A stretch of 5,657 bases of DNA from Candidatus Cloacimonadota bacterium (GCA_017998585.1 JAGOCT010000135.1:1-5657); one strand, 5' to 3'. Shown: positions 1 through 5,657, numbered from the stretch's first letter. The notes: a model not told the origin generated them from the letters alone. Numbers and translations: made by a program.

Positions 1-120
1 CCCGGACTTGGCGAATTGCTTACCCGTATCGTACTTGATCAGCTGACAACAGATGATCTGCACATGCTAGAATCATTTGATCCGTATCGTGATTTTTCCG
101 GTATGGAATTGTTTAAATAA
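1..120 (+). CDS. C-terminal end of an unidentified protein, possibly an FAD-dependent oxidoreductase (partial)
   Basis: The frame starting at base 1 is open for 39 codons and stops at TAA 118-120; the start lies outside the window. The visible tail begins PGLGELLTRIVLDQ and ends ESFDPYRDFSGMELFK. A Pro-x-x-Gly-Glu segment, an amphipathic helix and a closing 'PYRDF' resemble the C-terminus of DAO-type FAD-dependent oxidoreductases. In that family a P-x-[LI]-G-E motif near the FAD is followed by a helix and a short 'sPdRF' end. The match is only a resemblance over a few residues, so the function is tentative. The reading frame itself is well supported, because it ends just before a strong terminator. 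The gene is transcriptionally separated from everything downstream and is probably unrelated to the export system. Confidence 0.6.
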   Translation, partial: PGLGELLTRIVLDQLTTDDLHMLESFDPYRDFSGMELFK

Positions 121-133
121 GATTATACAAGAT

Positions 134-166
134 AAACGCTCTTTGTGAAAACAGAGAGCGTTTTTT
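134..166 (+). terminator. Rho-independent terminator of the upstream gene
   Basis: The arms AAACGCTCTTTG (134-145) and CAGAGAGCGTTT (152-163) form a 12-bp stem with one G-U wobble (143/154) and a 6-base loop TGAAAA. The run of six T at 161-166 completes an intrinsic terminator. It lies 14 bases after the TAA at 118-120. The A-run at the left foot pairs with part of the T-run, so a weaker reverse-direction function is possible, but no gene faces it within the window. Confidence 0.9.
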
Positions 167-170
167 AATG

Positions 171-182
171 ATTGAGATCAAT
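171..182. promoter_or_regulatory. small dyad ATTGA-GA-TCAAT, possible regulator site
   Basis: Perfect 5-bp inverted arms with a 2-bp centre lie about 75-85 bases upstream of the predicted transcription start near 255. That position would suit an activator site. Short AT-rich dyads occur often by chance, and no regulator gene is in view, so this is only a candidate. Confidence 0.15.
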
Positions 183-219
183 AATAGTTTGTGTCTTGAA
201 TTTGTTACTCTGTTTTTCC

Positions 220-248
220 TTGACAATAGATATGGATGCTGCTATGGT
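220..248 (+). promoter_or_regulatory. Sigma-A type promoter with extended -10
   Basis: A perfect -35 box TTGACA (220-225) is followed by a 17-bp spacer and a -10 box TATGGT (243-248, four of six consensus bases). A TG at 240-241 is placed one base before the -10, giving an extended -10 (TGC-TATGGT). Transcription would start near 254-256, only a few bases before the Shine-Dalgarno sequence, so the leader is very short (about 17-19 bases). The promoter lies after the terminator of the preceding gene and directly in front of the binding-lipoprotein gene. It is the best promoter I see for the whole downstream unit. Confidence 0.75.
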
Positions 249-260
249 TTTTAACAATGA

Positions 261-270
261 AAGGGGGTGA
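261..270 (+). promoter_or_regulatory. near-consensus ribosome binding site that decides the start at 273
   Basis: AAGGGGGTGA matches the ideal AAGGAGGTGA at nine of ten bases. A GTG at 267 is in frame but lies inside this site, so it cannot be the start. ATG 273 is 5 bases after the GGGGG core and is preferred. ATG 279 (11 bases) is the alternative and would shorten the signal peptide by two residues. The later genes in the unit have much weaker sites. Confidence 0.75.
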
Positions 271-272
271 AA

Positions 273-1493
273 ATGAGAATGAGAATTGTCAGACTTTTTA
301 TATGTCTGTTTATCCTCATGATGATCAATGCATGTAAACCATTTTATTCACAGAAAAGCAGTCCAAATGACGTCATAAAAATTGGTTTTGCATACCCTTA
401 TGAACTGGATCAGGAGATTAAGAAATCCAAAGGTTTATTTATGGCGGTAAAAGAGATGAATGCCAAAGGCGGAATTAAAGGCAAAAAGATAGTTGTTACA
501 GCCATAGATGATTATGGTACAGTGACAGGCGGATTAAAAGCAGCGCATCACCTAATCGCTGATCAGAATGTATTGGCAGTCAGCGGACACTATAATTCAC
601 GTGTCGCAAAAGCCGTTATTCCCCTCTACCAGAAAAGCGGAGTCCCTTTTATTACTTCCGGAGTTACTTCTCCTAACCTGTTTAAAGAAAAGCAGTCTTT
701 CATTTTTAGAAATATACCAAACGACAAATTGGTAATTGAGGAGATGTTTAAGCACATTCAATCTCTGAATATCCGAAATATCGCAGTGTTTTATGCTGAT
801 GATGAATTTGGACAGGGGGTTGCCAATTCGGTGACAGAATTATCTGAAAAATATAAACTGCAGTTAATTGATAAAACCAGCGAGATCAACCTGAATAACA
901 TTGATTATCTTCTCAAACGCTGGGAAGCGCTGGATTGCGAAGCAGTTGTAATAGGCGATATTTTTCATAAAGCAAAAGATATCGTAGCCTATATTCATCA
1001 GAAAAGACCTGATCTGATTCTAATCAGTACTTCCTCTTTTAATTTTACCGGTGTGGAAAGCATTTTTGAGCAAAATAGCGTTCTGAAAACTTCCAGTTTG
1101 CAGAAAAATCCAGCTACAAGCAAGATGCTTGTAGTACGGAATACTAACCGCTTGCAGAAAAATAGTGATGTCAATATCCTGATCCCTACACATTTTAATT
1201 ATCTGTCAAATGATGAAATGATTAAGTCATTTATTCTTCGGTACAAGCAGTTATACCGTGAAGAACCGAATTTCTTTTCCGTCTTAGCTTATGATTCGAC
1301 GATGCTGATTATTCAAGCCATGGAAAACTGTAACGAAATAACCCGTGAAAATATTGCAGTAGAATTGTCTGCTATAAAAAACTATAATGGTATCAGTGGA
1401 CACCTGACCTGTCAGTACAATGGTGAATTTACAGGCAACAACATTTATCTGCTTACAATAAAAAATGGAAAGCTATGTCTGATCGATCAATAA
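273..1493 (+). CDS. Type 1 periplasmic-binding-fold lipoprotein (ABC substrate-binding / receptor protein, LivJ/LivK-like)
   Basis: This is a 406-residue, probably membrane-anchored extracellular ligand-binding protein. The N-terminus has Arg residues, a hydrophobic stretch (about 8-18) and a lipobox INAC ending at Cys21, so signal peptidase II processing is predicted; Asn at -2 is less usual. The mature part shows the Peripla_BP_6 pattern: a first strand IKIGFAYP (about 35-42), the helix ending NAKGGIKGKK (63-72), DDYG (79-82), SGHYNS (104-109, the ligand-contact region in LivJ-like proteins) and GVPFITSGVTSP. It continues with FRNIPND (145-151) and the second-lobe strand NIAVFYADDEFGQG (169-182). 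The length is typical for the family. No permease or importer ATPase is adjacent. The gene instead precedes the NHLP-type exporter genes after a 334-base repeat-bearing gap, probably from the promoter at 220-248. The fold is confident; the ligand is unknown. It could bind amino acids or a peptide, or act as a receptor rather than a transporter part. Confidence 0.88.
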   Translation: MRMRIVRLFICLFILMMINACKPFYSQKSSPNDVIKIGFAYPYELDQEIKKSKGLFMAVKEMNAKGGIKGKKIVVTAIDDYGTVTGGLKAAHHLIADQNVLAVSGHYNSRVAKAVIPLYQKSGVPFITSGVTSPNLFKEKQSFIFRNIPNDKLVIEEMFKHIQSLNIRNIAVFYADDEFGQGVANSVTELSEKYKLQLIDKTSEINLNNIDYLLKRWEALDCEAVVIGDIFHKAKDIVAYIHQKRPDLILISTSSFNFTGVESIFEQNSVLKTSSLQKNPATSKMLVVRNTNRLQKNSDVNILIPTHFNYLSNDEMIKSFILRYKQLYREEPNFFSVLAYDSTMLIIQAMENCNEITRENIAVELSAIKNYNGISGHLTCQYNGEFTGNNIYLLTIKNGKLCLIDQ

Positions 1494-1555
1494 TCGTCTT
1501 TACTGAGCGAGTAAAAATTAATGAATTCTACAAGCAAGATAGTAGGACAAGCTAT

Positions 1556-1795
1556 CTGCTTACTAAATTATCTTTTTCGCAAGCTGGTAGCCTGCGCTAC
1601 AATCTGCTTACTAAATTATTTTTTTCGCAAGCTGGTAGCTTGCGGTACAATCTGCTTGCCAAATTATCTTTTTCGCAAGCTGGTAGCTTGCGGTACAACC
1701 TGCTTGCTAAATTATTTTTTTCACAAGCTGGTAGCTTGGGCTACATTCTACTTACTAAATTATTTTTTTCGCAAGCTGGTAGCTTGCGCTACAAC
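1556..1795. repeat. Five tandem 48-bp repeats with internal hairpin dyads
   Basis: The units are 1556-1603, 1604-1651, 1652-1699, 1700-1747 and 1748-1795. They are head to tail with no spacer and no indels; neighbouring units differ at about 3 to 7 of 48 positions. Each begins CTGCTTACTAAATTAT or a close variant, then a T-run, then a dyad. In units 2, 3 and 5 the dyad is perfect: CGCAAGCTGGTAGCTTGCG, an 8-bp stem with a 3-base loop. Units 1 and 4 each have one mismatch. A decayed partial copy may precede the array (about 1534-1555). The T-run precedes the stem, so these are not intrinsic terminators in the + direction. In the - direction the stem is followed by A, so they are not terminators there either. 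The array fills most of the 1494-1827 gap between the lipoprotein gene and the exporter genes. Two + frames are open through it because 48 is a multiple of 3; all three - frames are closed. Confidence 0.95.
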
Positions 1796-1801
1796 TTGTA
1801 G
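1789..1801. repeat. Perfect 13-bp dyad CTACAACTTGTAG at the end of the array
   Basis: CTACAA and TTGTAG are exact inverted arms around a single C at 1795. The left half is the end of the fifth repeat unit and the right half is unique sequence, so the dyad straddles the array's downstream edge, 27 bases before the start of the HlyD-like gene. It could be an operator or simply a junction effect; as RNA it would only make a weak 4-bp stem. Confidence 0.3.
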
Positions 1802-1827
1802 TACAGGGATAGAGAAAGTGTGAAATA

Positions 1828-2697
1828 ATGGAAGAATTAAAGAGACATATTCAGAACAGCCCAGGCACAAACAGCAGTTACAGAATTATTTGGATTGTAT
1901 TGCTAACCATTTTTCTGTTAATCAGCGGTTTGTTGTTATGGGGCTTTTTAGGGGTTGTGGACATCAATCTCAATGCAGAGGGAATGCTGGTTTCAGATGG
2001 CGGATTTTATTCTTTATATTCACATACAAACGGGCAGATTTATGACATCAGTGTTAAAACTGGTGATTATGTTAAAAAGGGTGATATTATCGCCCGCATT
2101 GATAAGCCTGAATTTATTGAACAGATTACGCAGTTAAAACTGCGGAAACATACAGAGCAAGAAGTTCATACACTCCAACAGAAGTTTTTTAATGAAAGTA
2201 CAATCATCTCCGGAGAGCAGGGTAAAGTCATAGAAAGCGTCTTAAAAGGGACTTATGTGAACAAGGGAGATCAGATTATCAGGATTTCACGTTCTGGCGA
2301 GACAATAAAGGATCTTGTAGCCGTTTTATATTATCCTATTGAACAAGGTAAAAATATCAGTACCGGTATGAGATGTAAAATATCGCCCAGTACGGTTTCA
2401 AAGGAAGAATATGGTTATCTGACAGGGGTAGTTGTCAGTGTTTCAGAATTCCCTGTAAATGAAAAAAGAATTTTTGATTTTACAGGCAATGCAACGCTTG
2501 CAGAGAATTATGCCCAGAGAATTGTTTTGGAAGTTATCGTGGATCTGAACCCCTCAGAATATACAAAATCAGGTTATCAATGGACTTCATCCAAAGGACC
2601 TGCGATGAAGATTGAACCCGGCACACTTTGTGATGGCAATATTGTTATCAGAAAAATGAGACCTATTGAATTCATTATACCAAATTTAAAATTATGA
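1828..2697 (+). CDS. HlyD-like membrane-fusion protein of an NHLP-type peptide export system
   Basis: This 289-residue protein joins an ABC exporter to the cell exterior. A short cytoplasmic N-terminus is followed by one membrane helix (about 19-42). Next comes the first half of a lipoyl/biotinyl-like hairpin (about 52-92, with HTNGQIYDISVKTGDYVKKG). A very short helical segment (about 95-122) leads to the second lipoyl half (about 124-154, with GKVIESVLKGTYVNKGD) and a beta-rich C-terminal part. The ending, QWTSSKGPAMKIEPGTLCDG followed by a 'RPIEFIIP' strand, is what I recognise as characteristic of the NHLM/NHLP HlyD family rather than of type I secretion HlyD. The start ATG 1828 has only a weak site (AGAAAGTG, 1813-1820). 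The stop overlaps the next gene by four bases (ATGA, 2694-2697), so translation is probably coupled. The helical hairpin is short compared with classical HlyD, consistent with a host lacking an outer membrane. Confidence 0.9.
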   Translation: MEELKRHIQNSPGTNSSYRIIWIVLLTIFLLISGLLLWGFLGVVDINLNAEGMLVSDGGFYSLYSHTNGQIYDISVKTGDYVKKGDIIARIDKPEFIEQITQLKLRKHTEQEVHTLQQKFFNESTIISGEQGKVIESVLKGTYVNKGDQIIRISRSGETIKDLVAVLYYPIEQGKNISTGMRCKISPSTVSKEEYGYLTGVVVSVSEFPVNEKRIFDFTGNATLAENYAQRIVLEVIVDLNPSEYTKSGYQWTSSKGPAMKIEPGTLCDGNIVIRKMRPIEFIIPNLKL

Positions 2698-4835
2698 AGA
2701 TAAAAAAAACACCCACCATGCTTCAGATTGAGACTGTCGAATGCGGAGCCGTCAGTCTTGGAATCATACTCGCTTATCATGGTAAGTATCTCAGCAATGA
2801 GGAATTACGGGTAGAATGTTCAGTAAACAGGAATGGCAGTAATGCCCTGAATATCGTTAAAGTAGCAAAAAAGTTTGGTTTAGATGCCAAAGGATTCAGA
2901 GCTTCTGTTAATCAGTTAGCTGAAAAGACCTTCCCTGCAATCATTTTCTGGAAGAGAAATCATTTTATCGTACTGGAAGGCATCAAGAATAAAAAGTATT
3001 ATGTGAATGATCCCGCTTCAGGGCACAGAGTACTGGACGAAAAGGAATTCTCGGAAAACTACTCTGAAGTGATAATCTGTTTCCAAAAAACGAGTGCATT
3101 TGTAAAATCCAAAAAGTCTGTTAATGAACAGGCATATTTAAAACAGGCTTTAAAAAAAATCCCAAAGCAAACCTATCTTTTTATATGTATTTCCGGATTT
3201 ATTCTCAGTATTATCGGCTTGATCATACCTGCGTTTAATCGTATCTTTATTGATATGATTTTAATCCCCCAAAAGAAGGGCGATTTAAAATTCCTTCTGC
3301 TTTTTATGTTTTTTACGGCTATCGTTTTTGGTATCACCAACTGGTTATATGAAAAAACCCTTTTAAGACTCAAGATAGAGGGAGCTGTTCAAAACACATT
3401 TCAATTTATCCACAAAATTCTCCGGCTTCCAGGCAGCTTTTATGAACAACGATACAGTGGCAGTATCGTTAATTGCATTAATTCAACCGATAACGTATCA
3501 GGCTTTGTGGTGAATGATTTACTCAAGCCGGTGGTTGAGTTTATTTTTTCAGGTTTTTATCTGCTTTTGATGTTTTACTACAATGTAAATCTGAGTATTC
3601 TGAGTTTATCTCTGATGTTGCTGAATATGTTTCTGGTGCATTATACTTCAAAACTTATCAATGAGGAATATACCATCCTTTTTAATGATGAGAACAAGCT
3701 CTATGGCATTGCACTGGCAGGAATCAATTCCATAGAGACTCTAAAGGCAAATGGACAGGAAAATAATCTTTTCTTAAGATTAGCTGAACAATATACACTA
3801 ATTCAGAACAGAATTCACGGATTAAATATTAAACAAAAGCTTATTAAAGGCATCCCAGCCATGAGTGAATTGCTATCTGTTTTAATGTTACTGTTTATCG
3901 GTGGTTTGAAGATAATGGAAGGCTCTTTGTCTATCGGTACTTTTATCGCTTTTCAGACTTTGATGGTCAGTTTTTACAAACCTTTGCAAAAAATGATCAA
4001 CACGGTTTTCACTTATCAAATGTTAAAAGCCGATCAAAAGAGACTTGAAGACATATACCATTATCCGGAAGACAAGTATTTAGACAGAAAAGCATTCGAT
4101 GCGAATCAGTTTAAAAAATTATCAGGCAGAGTTGAAATTAAAAATCTGTCGTTTACGTATGATAAACTGGAAGAAGCTTTTATTTCAGACTTTAATTTAG
4201 TCATTGAACCAGGTAAACGAATTGCGCTTGTTGGCTACTCCGGAAGTGGAAAATCAACGATTGGTAAATTGATAGCCGGACTCCTTCAGCCTGTCTCAGG
4301 AGAAATTCTCTTTGACAATATGCCGGCAAAAGACATCCCCCTTGAAGTGATTCAATCCTCATTAGCCTATGCTGAACAGGAAGTGAATATGTTTTCAGGC
4401 AGTATTAAAGATAATATCACGCTCTGGAATGAGTATATTGATGAAGAGGCACTTATAAAATCAGCAAAAGATGCATGTCTGCATGATGAAGTCACGCTGT
4501 TGAAAGATAAATATGAAACGATTCTGCAGGAAAACGGTCGAAACCTGAGTGGTGGAATCAGGCAACGACTCGAAATCGCCAGATGTCTGTATTCGCAACC
4601 TTCCATTTTGATTTTAGATGAAGCCACTTCAGCTGTGGATTCAAAAACAGAAGCTGAAATCGACCTGAACCTCAGAAAAAGAGGCTGCACAAGTATTGTT
4701 ATTTCACACCGTTTGAGCACTATTCGTGATTGTGATGAAATCATTGTGTTGTCTAAAGGCAAGGTTGTTCAACGCGGTAAACATGAAGATTTAATAAAAG
4801 AACAGGGTCTTTACACCCTCTTGACAGAAGTATAG
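2694..4835 (+). CDS. NHLP-type peptide export ABC transporter with N-terminal C39 peptidase (peptidase/permease/ATPase)
   Basis: This 713-residue three-domain protein should cleave the leader of a ribosomal peptide and export the core. The C39 peptidase domain (about 1-135) has Gln11 (oxyanion hole) and Cys17 in VECGA, with His90 in RNHF and Asp106 in NDPASG, so the catalytic set is complete. The membrane domain (about 155-440) has six predicted helices, near 161-183, 199-218, 279-296, 298-318, 388-406 and 412-430. The ATPase domain has Walker A GYSGSGKST (514-522), Q-loop Gln562, signature LSGGIRQRLEIAR (618-630), Walker B ILILDEATSAVD (638-649) and H-loop His672. The 'RQRLEIAR' signature and the partnership with the preceding HlyD-like and following genes identify the NHLP/NHLM first ABC subunit. 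LagD/ComA-type bacteriocin exporters are the alternative for the gene alone. It overlaps the preceding gene by four bases, has no clear ribosome site of its own, and is followed after three bases by the next start. Confidence 0.94.
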   Translation: MKIKKTPTMLQIETVECGAVSLGIILAYHGKYLSNEELRVECSVNRNGSNALNIVKVAKKFGLDAKGFRASVNQLAEKTFPAIIFWKRNHFIVLEGIKNKKYYVNDPASGHRVLDEKEFSENYSEVIICFQKTSAFVKSKKSVNEQAYLKQALKKIPKQTYLFICISGFILSIIGLIIPAFNRIFIDMILIPQKKGDLKFLLLFMFFTAIVFGITNWLYEKTLLRLKIEGAVQNTFQFIHKILRLPGSFYEQRYSGSIVNCINSTDNVSGFVVNDLLKPVVEFIFSGFYLLLMFYYNVNLSILSLSLMLLNMFLVHYTSKLINEEYTILFNDENKLYGIALAGINSIETLKANGQENNLFLRLAEQYTLIQNRIHGLNIKQKLIKGIPAMSELLSVLMLLFIGGLKIMEGSLSIGTFIAFQTLMVSFYKPLQKMINTVFTYQMLKADQKRLEDIYHYPEDKYLDRKAFDANQFKKLSGRVEIKNLSFTYDKLEEAFISDFNLVIEPGKRIALVGYSGSGKSTIGKLIAGLLQPVSGEILFDNMPAKDIPLEVIQSSLAYAEQEVNMFSGSIKDNITLWNEYIDEEALIKSAKDACLHDEVTLLKDKYETILQENGRNLSGGIRQRLEIARCLYSQPSILILDEATSAVDSKTEAEIDLNLRKRGCTSIVISHRLSTIRDCDEIIVLSKGKVVQRGKHEDLIKEQGLYTLLTEV

Positions 4836-4838
4836 AAT

Positions 4839-5657
4839 ATGAATATAGACAATCACTTAAAACAAAACGCATTTTCAAGCAATTCCTCTGAACGATTTAT
4901 CGTCAAGCCGGAAAGACTATATTTCTGTCTCGAAGGCAGAGCCGATATTTTTATTTCTGTGAATGAAGCGAATACCAATGTATTCGATACTGGTCAAATT
5001 TCATATATTTGTAGTGTCAATCCGGGTGAAATGTTTTGCCTGAGCTCGCAAACTAAAGATTTACCGACAATTTATGCACGCTGTATAAACTTTTCAAAGC
5101 TTAGTGTGCTAGATCCCTCAAATGAAGTCTATGAGCCGTTTAAAAAATCAGATGATTATCATACACTTATCCATATATGGCACAATCACTTAATTGAAAA
5201 CCTGAATGCAGTACACTATAATTACATCAAAGATTTTATTGATGATACCGATGACTATCATAATAAAGAGAGATTCATTCTCAATACGGTCATTCAGAAT
5301 GAGAAGGATAAGAATAGAAAGCATCTGGAGAATCTGTCAAATACCTTTGAAAATGACAGACTGCTGTACAAAAAATCTGCCATTGAACTGACCAGCCTGA
5401 TGTCTGATAAAACAGGCTCTGAGCAGGATTTGGTTTTAGTCAATGAATCAGCGCTTATTAATGCCTGTAAGATATTGTGTCATCATCTTCATATTGAGTT
5501 TACGACCATACATGATTTGGAAATTGAAAAAGTAAAGCAGAAAATTGATTATATTGCTAATAAAGCAGATTTTAAAATCAGAGAATTTAACCTTGAAGAA
5601 GACTGGTGGAAGAACGACTTAGGTTCCTTTTTAGGCTTTAATCAAAAGAATGAACCT
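4839..5657 (+). CDS. NHLP-type export ABC transporter, second permease/ATPase subunit, N-terminal part (cut by window end)
   Basis: ATG 4839 lies three bases after the stop of the preceding exporter gene. The frame stays open for 273 codons to the last base, so the gene is truncated only by the window edge. AGAAG at 4826-4830 is a modest ribosome site. Residues about 20-95 (with LYFCLEGRADIFI and NPGEMFCL) look like the cyclic-nucleotide-binding-like beta-roll that begins the second NHLM ABC subunit. A long polar helical region follows (about 105-190). Residues 245-267 contain 'FKIREFNLEEDWWKNDLG' and 'SFLGF', matching the family's conserved 'R-x-x-x-L-x-x-D-W-W-x-x-D-x-G-x-L-L-x-F' segment that precedes the membrane domain. 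There is no catalytic C39 Cys motif, as expected for this subunit. The membrane and ATPase domains should follow beyond 5657. The family assignment comes from recognised motifs plus position; the N-terminal domain is very divergent. Confidence 0.85.
   Translation, partial: MNIDNHLKQNAFSSNSSERFIVKPERLYFCLEGRADIFISVNEANTNVFDTGQISYICSVNPGEMFCLSSQTKDLPTIYARCINFSKLSVLDPSNEVYEPFKKSDDYHTLIHIWHNHLIENLNAVHYNYIKDFIDDTDDYHNKERFILNTVIQNEKDKNRKHLENLSNTFENDRLLYKKSAIELTSLMSDKTGSEQDLVLVNESALINACKILCHHLHIEFTTIHDLEIEKVKQKIDYIANKADFKIREFNLEEDWWKNDLGSFLGFNQKNEP

Noticed and set aside
121..266. Small RiPP precursor gene before the lipoprotein gene
   Set aside because: The gap holds a terminator and promoter only; no start with a ribosome site and no Gly-Gly leader ending was seen.
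1480..1489. 10-bp palindrome TGATCGATCA at the end of the lipoprotein gene
   Set aside because: It is inside coding sequence, short, and has no partner copies; probably chance.
1556..1795. CRISPR array
   Set aside because: The repeats are contiguous with no unique spacers, and the unit contains the whole period.
1556..1795. Series of intrinsic terminators
   Set aside because: In the + direction the T-run precedes the stem rather than follows it. On the - strand the stem is followed by A-runs. Neither orientation fits.
1521..1823. 100-codon open frame through the repeats (second + frame)
   Set aside because: No ribosome site. Most differences between repeat units change the amino acid in this frame. 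It is open only because the 48-bp unit length is a multiple of three.
1955..2137. Short + frame inside the HlyD-like gene
   Set aside because: Out-of-frame shadow of a gene with clear domain motifs; no independent start signals.
2577..2780. Short - frame across the 2694 overlap
   Set aside because: Antisense shadow of two well-supported genes; no recognisable motif.
3173..3373. Short - frame in the exporter membrane domain
   Set aside because: Antisense shadow of the transmembrane coding region.
4367..4762. 131-codon - frame opposite the ATPase domain
   Set aside because: Antisense to conserved signature, Walker B and H-loop codons; its residues merely mirror these.
5206..5391. 61-codon + frame in the second ABC subunit
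   Set aside because: Lies in another frame within a longer open frame (4839 to the window end) that carries family motifs.

Overview
The window is AT-rich and carries a near-consensus Shine-Dalgarno sequence, a TTGACA / extended -10 promoter and a Rho-independent terminator. These point to a low-GC Gram-positive bacterium (Bacillota), probably an anaerobic Clostridia- or Erysipelotrichia-like organism. The taxon is inference from style; no marker gene is present. All genes found lie on the + strand.

Layout: (1) positions 1-120 hold the last 39 codons of an unrelated gene, closed by a strong terminator at 134-166. (2) A promoter (220-248) with a very short leader starts a new unit. Its first gene (273-1493) encodes a lipoprotein of the type 1 periplasmic-binding-protein fold (LivJ/LivK-like, Peripla_BP_6 type). 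(3) A 334-base gap (1494-1827) contains five head-to-tail copies of a 48-bp unit (1556-1795), each with a hairpin-forming dyad. (4) Three tightly packed genes follow: a HlyD-like membrane-fusion protein (1828-2697), a C39-peptidase/permease/ATPase ABC exporter (2694-4835), and the start of a third gene (4839 to the window end, still open). I recognise that third gene as the N-terminal half of the second, permease/ATPase subunit of the same system.

Together the last three genes are the export set of an NHLP/NHLM-type RiPP (bacteriocin-like peptide) system. In such systems the C39 domain cleaves a leader peptide after a double-glycine-type site, the two ABC subunits move the peptide across the membrane, and the HlyD-like protein extends the channel outward. 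No precursor peptide or modification enzyme is visible in the window, so they should lie downstream of 5657 or elsewhere. The binding lipoprotein has no partner importer here, so it may act as a sensor, capture or self-protection protein for the system. That role is inference.

The least ordinary element is the 48-bp tandem array. It could stabilise the mRNA of the upstream lipoprotein gene relative to the exporter genes, as REP elements do between malE and malF, or it could encode a 16-residue-repeat small protein. The sequence alone does not settle this.
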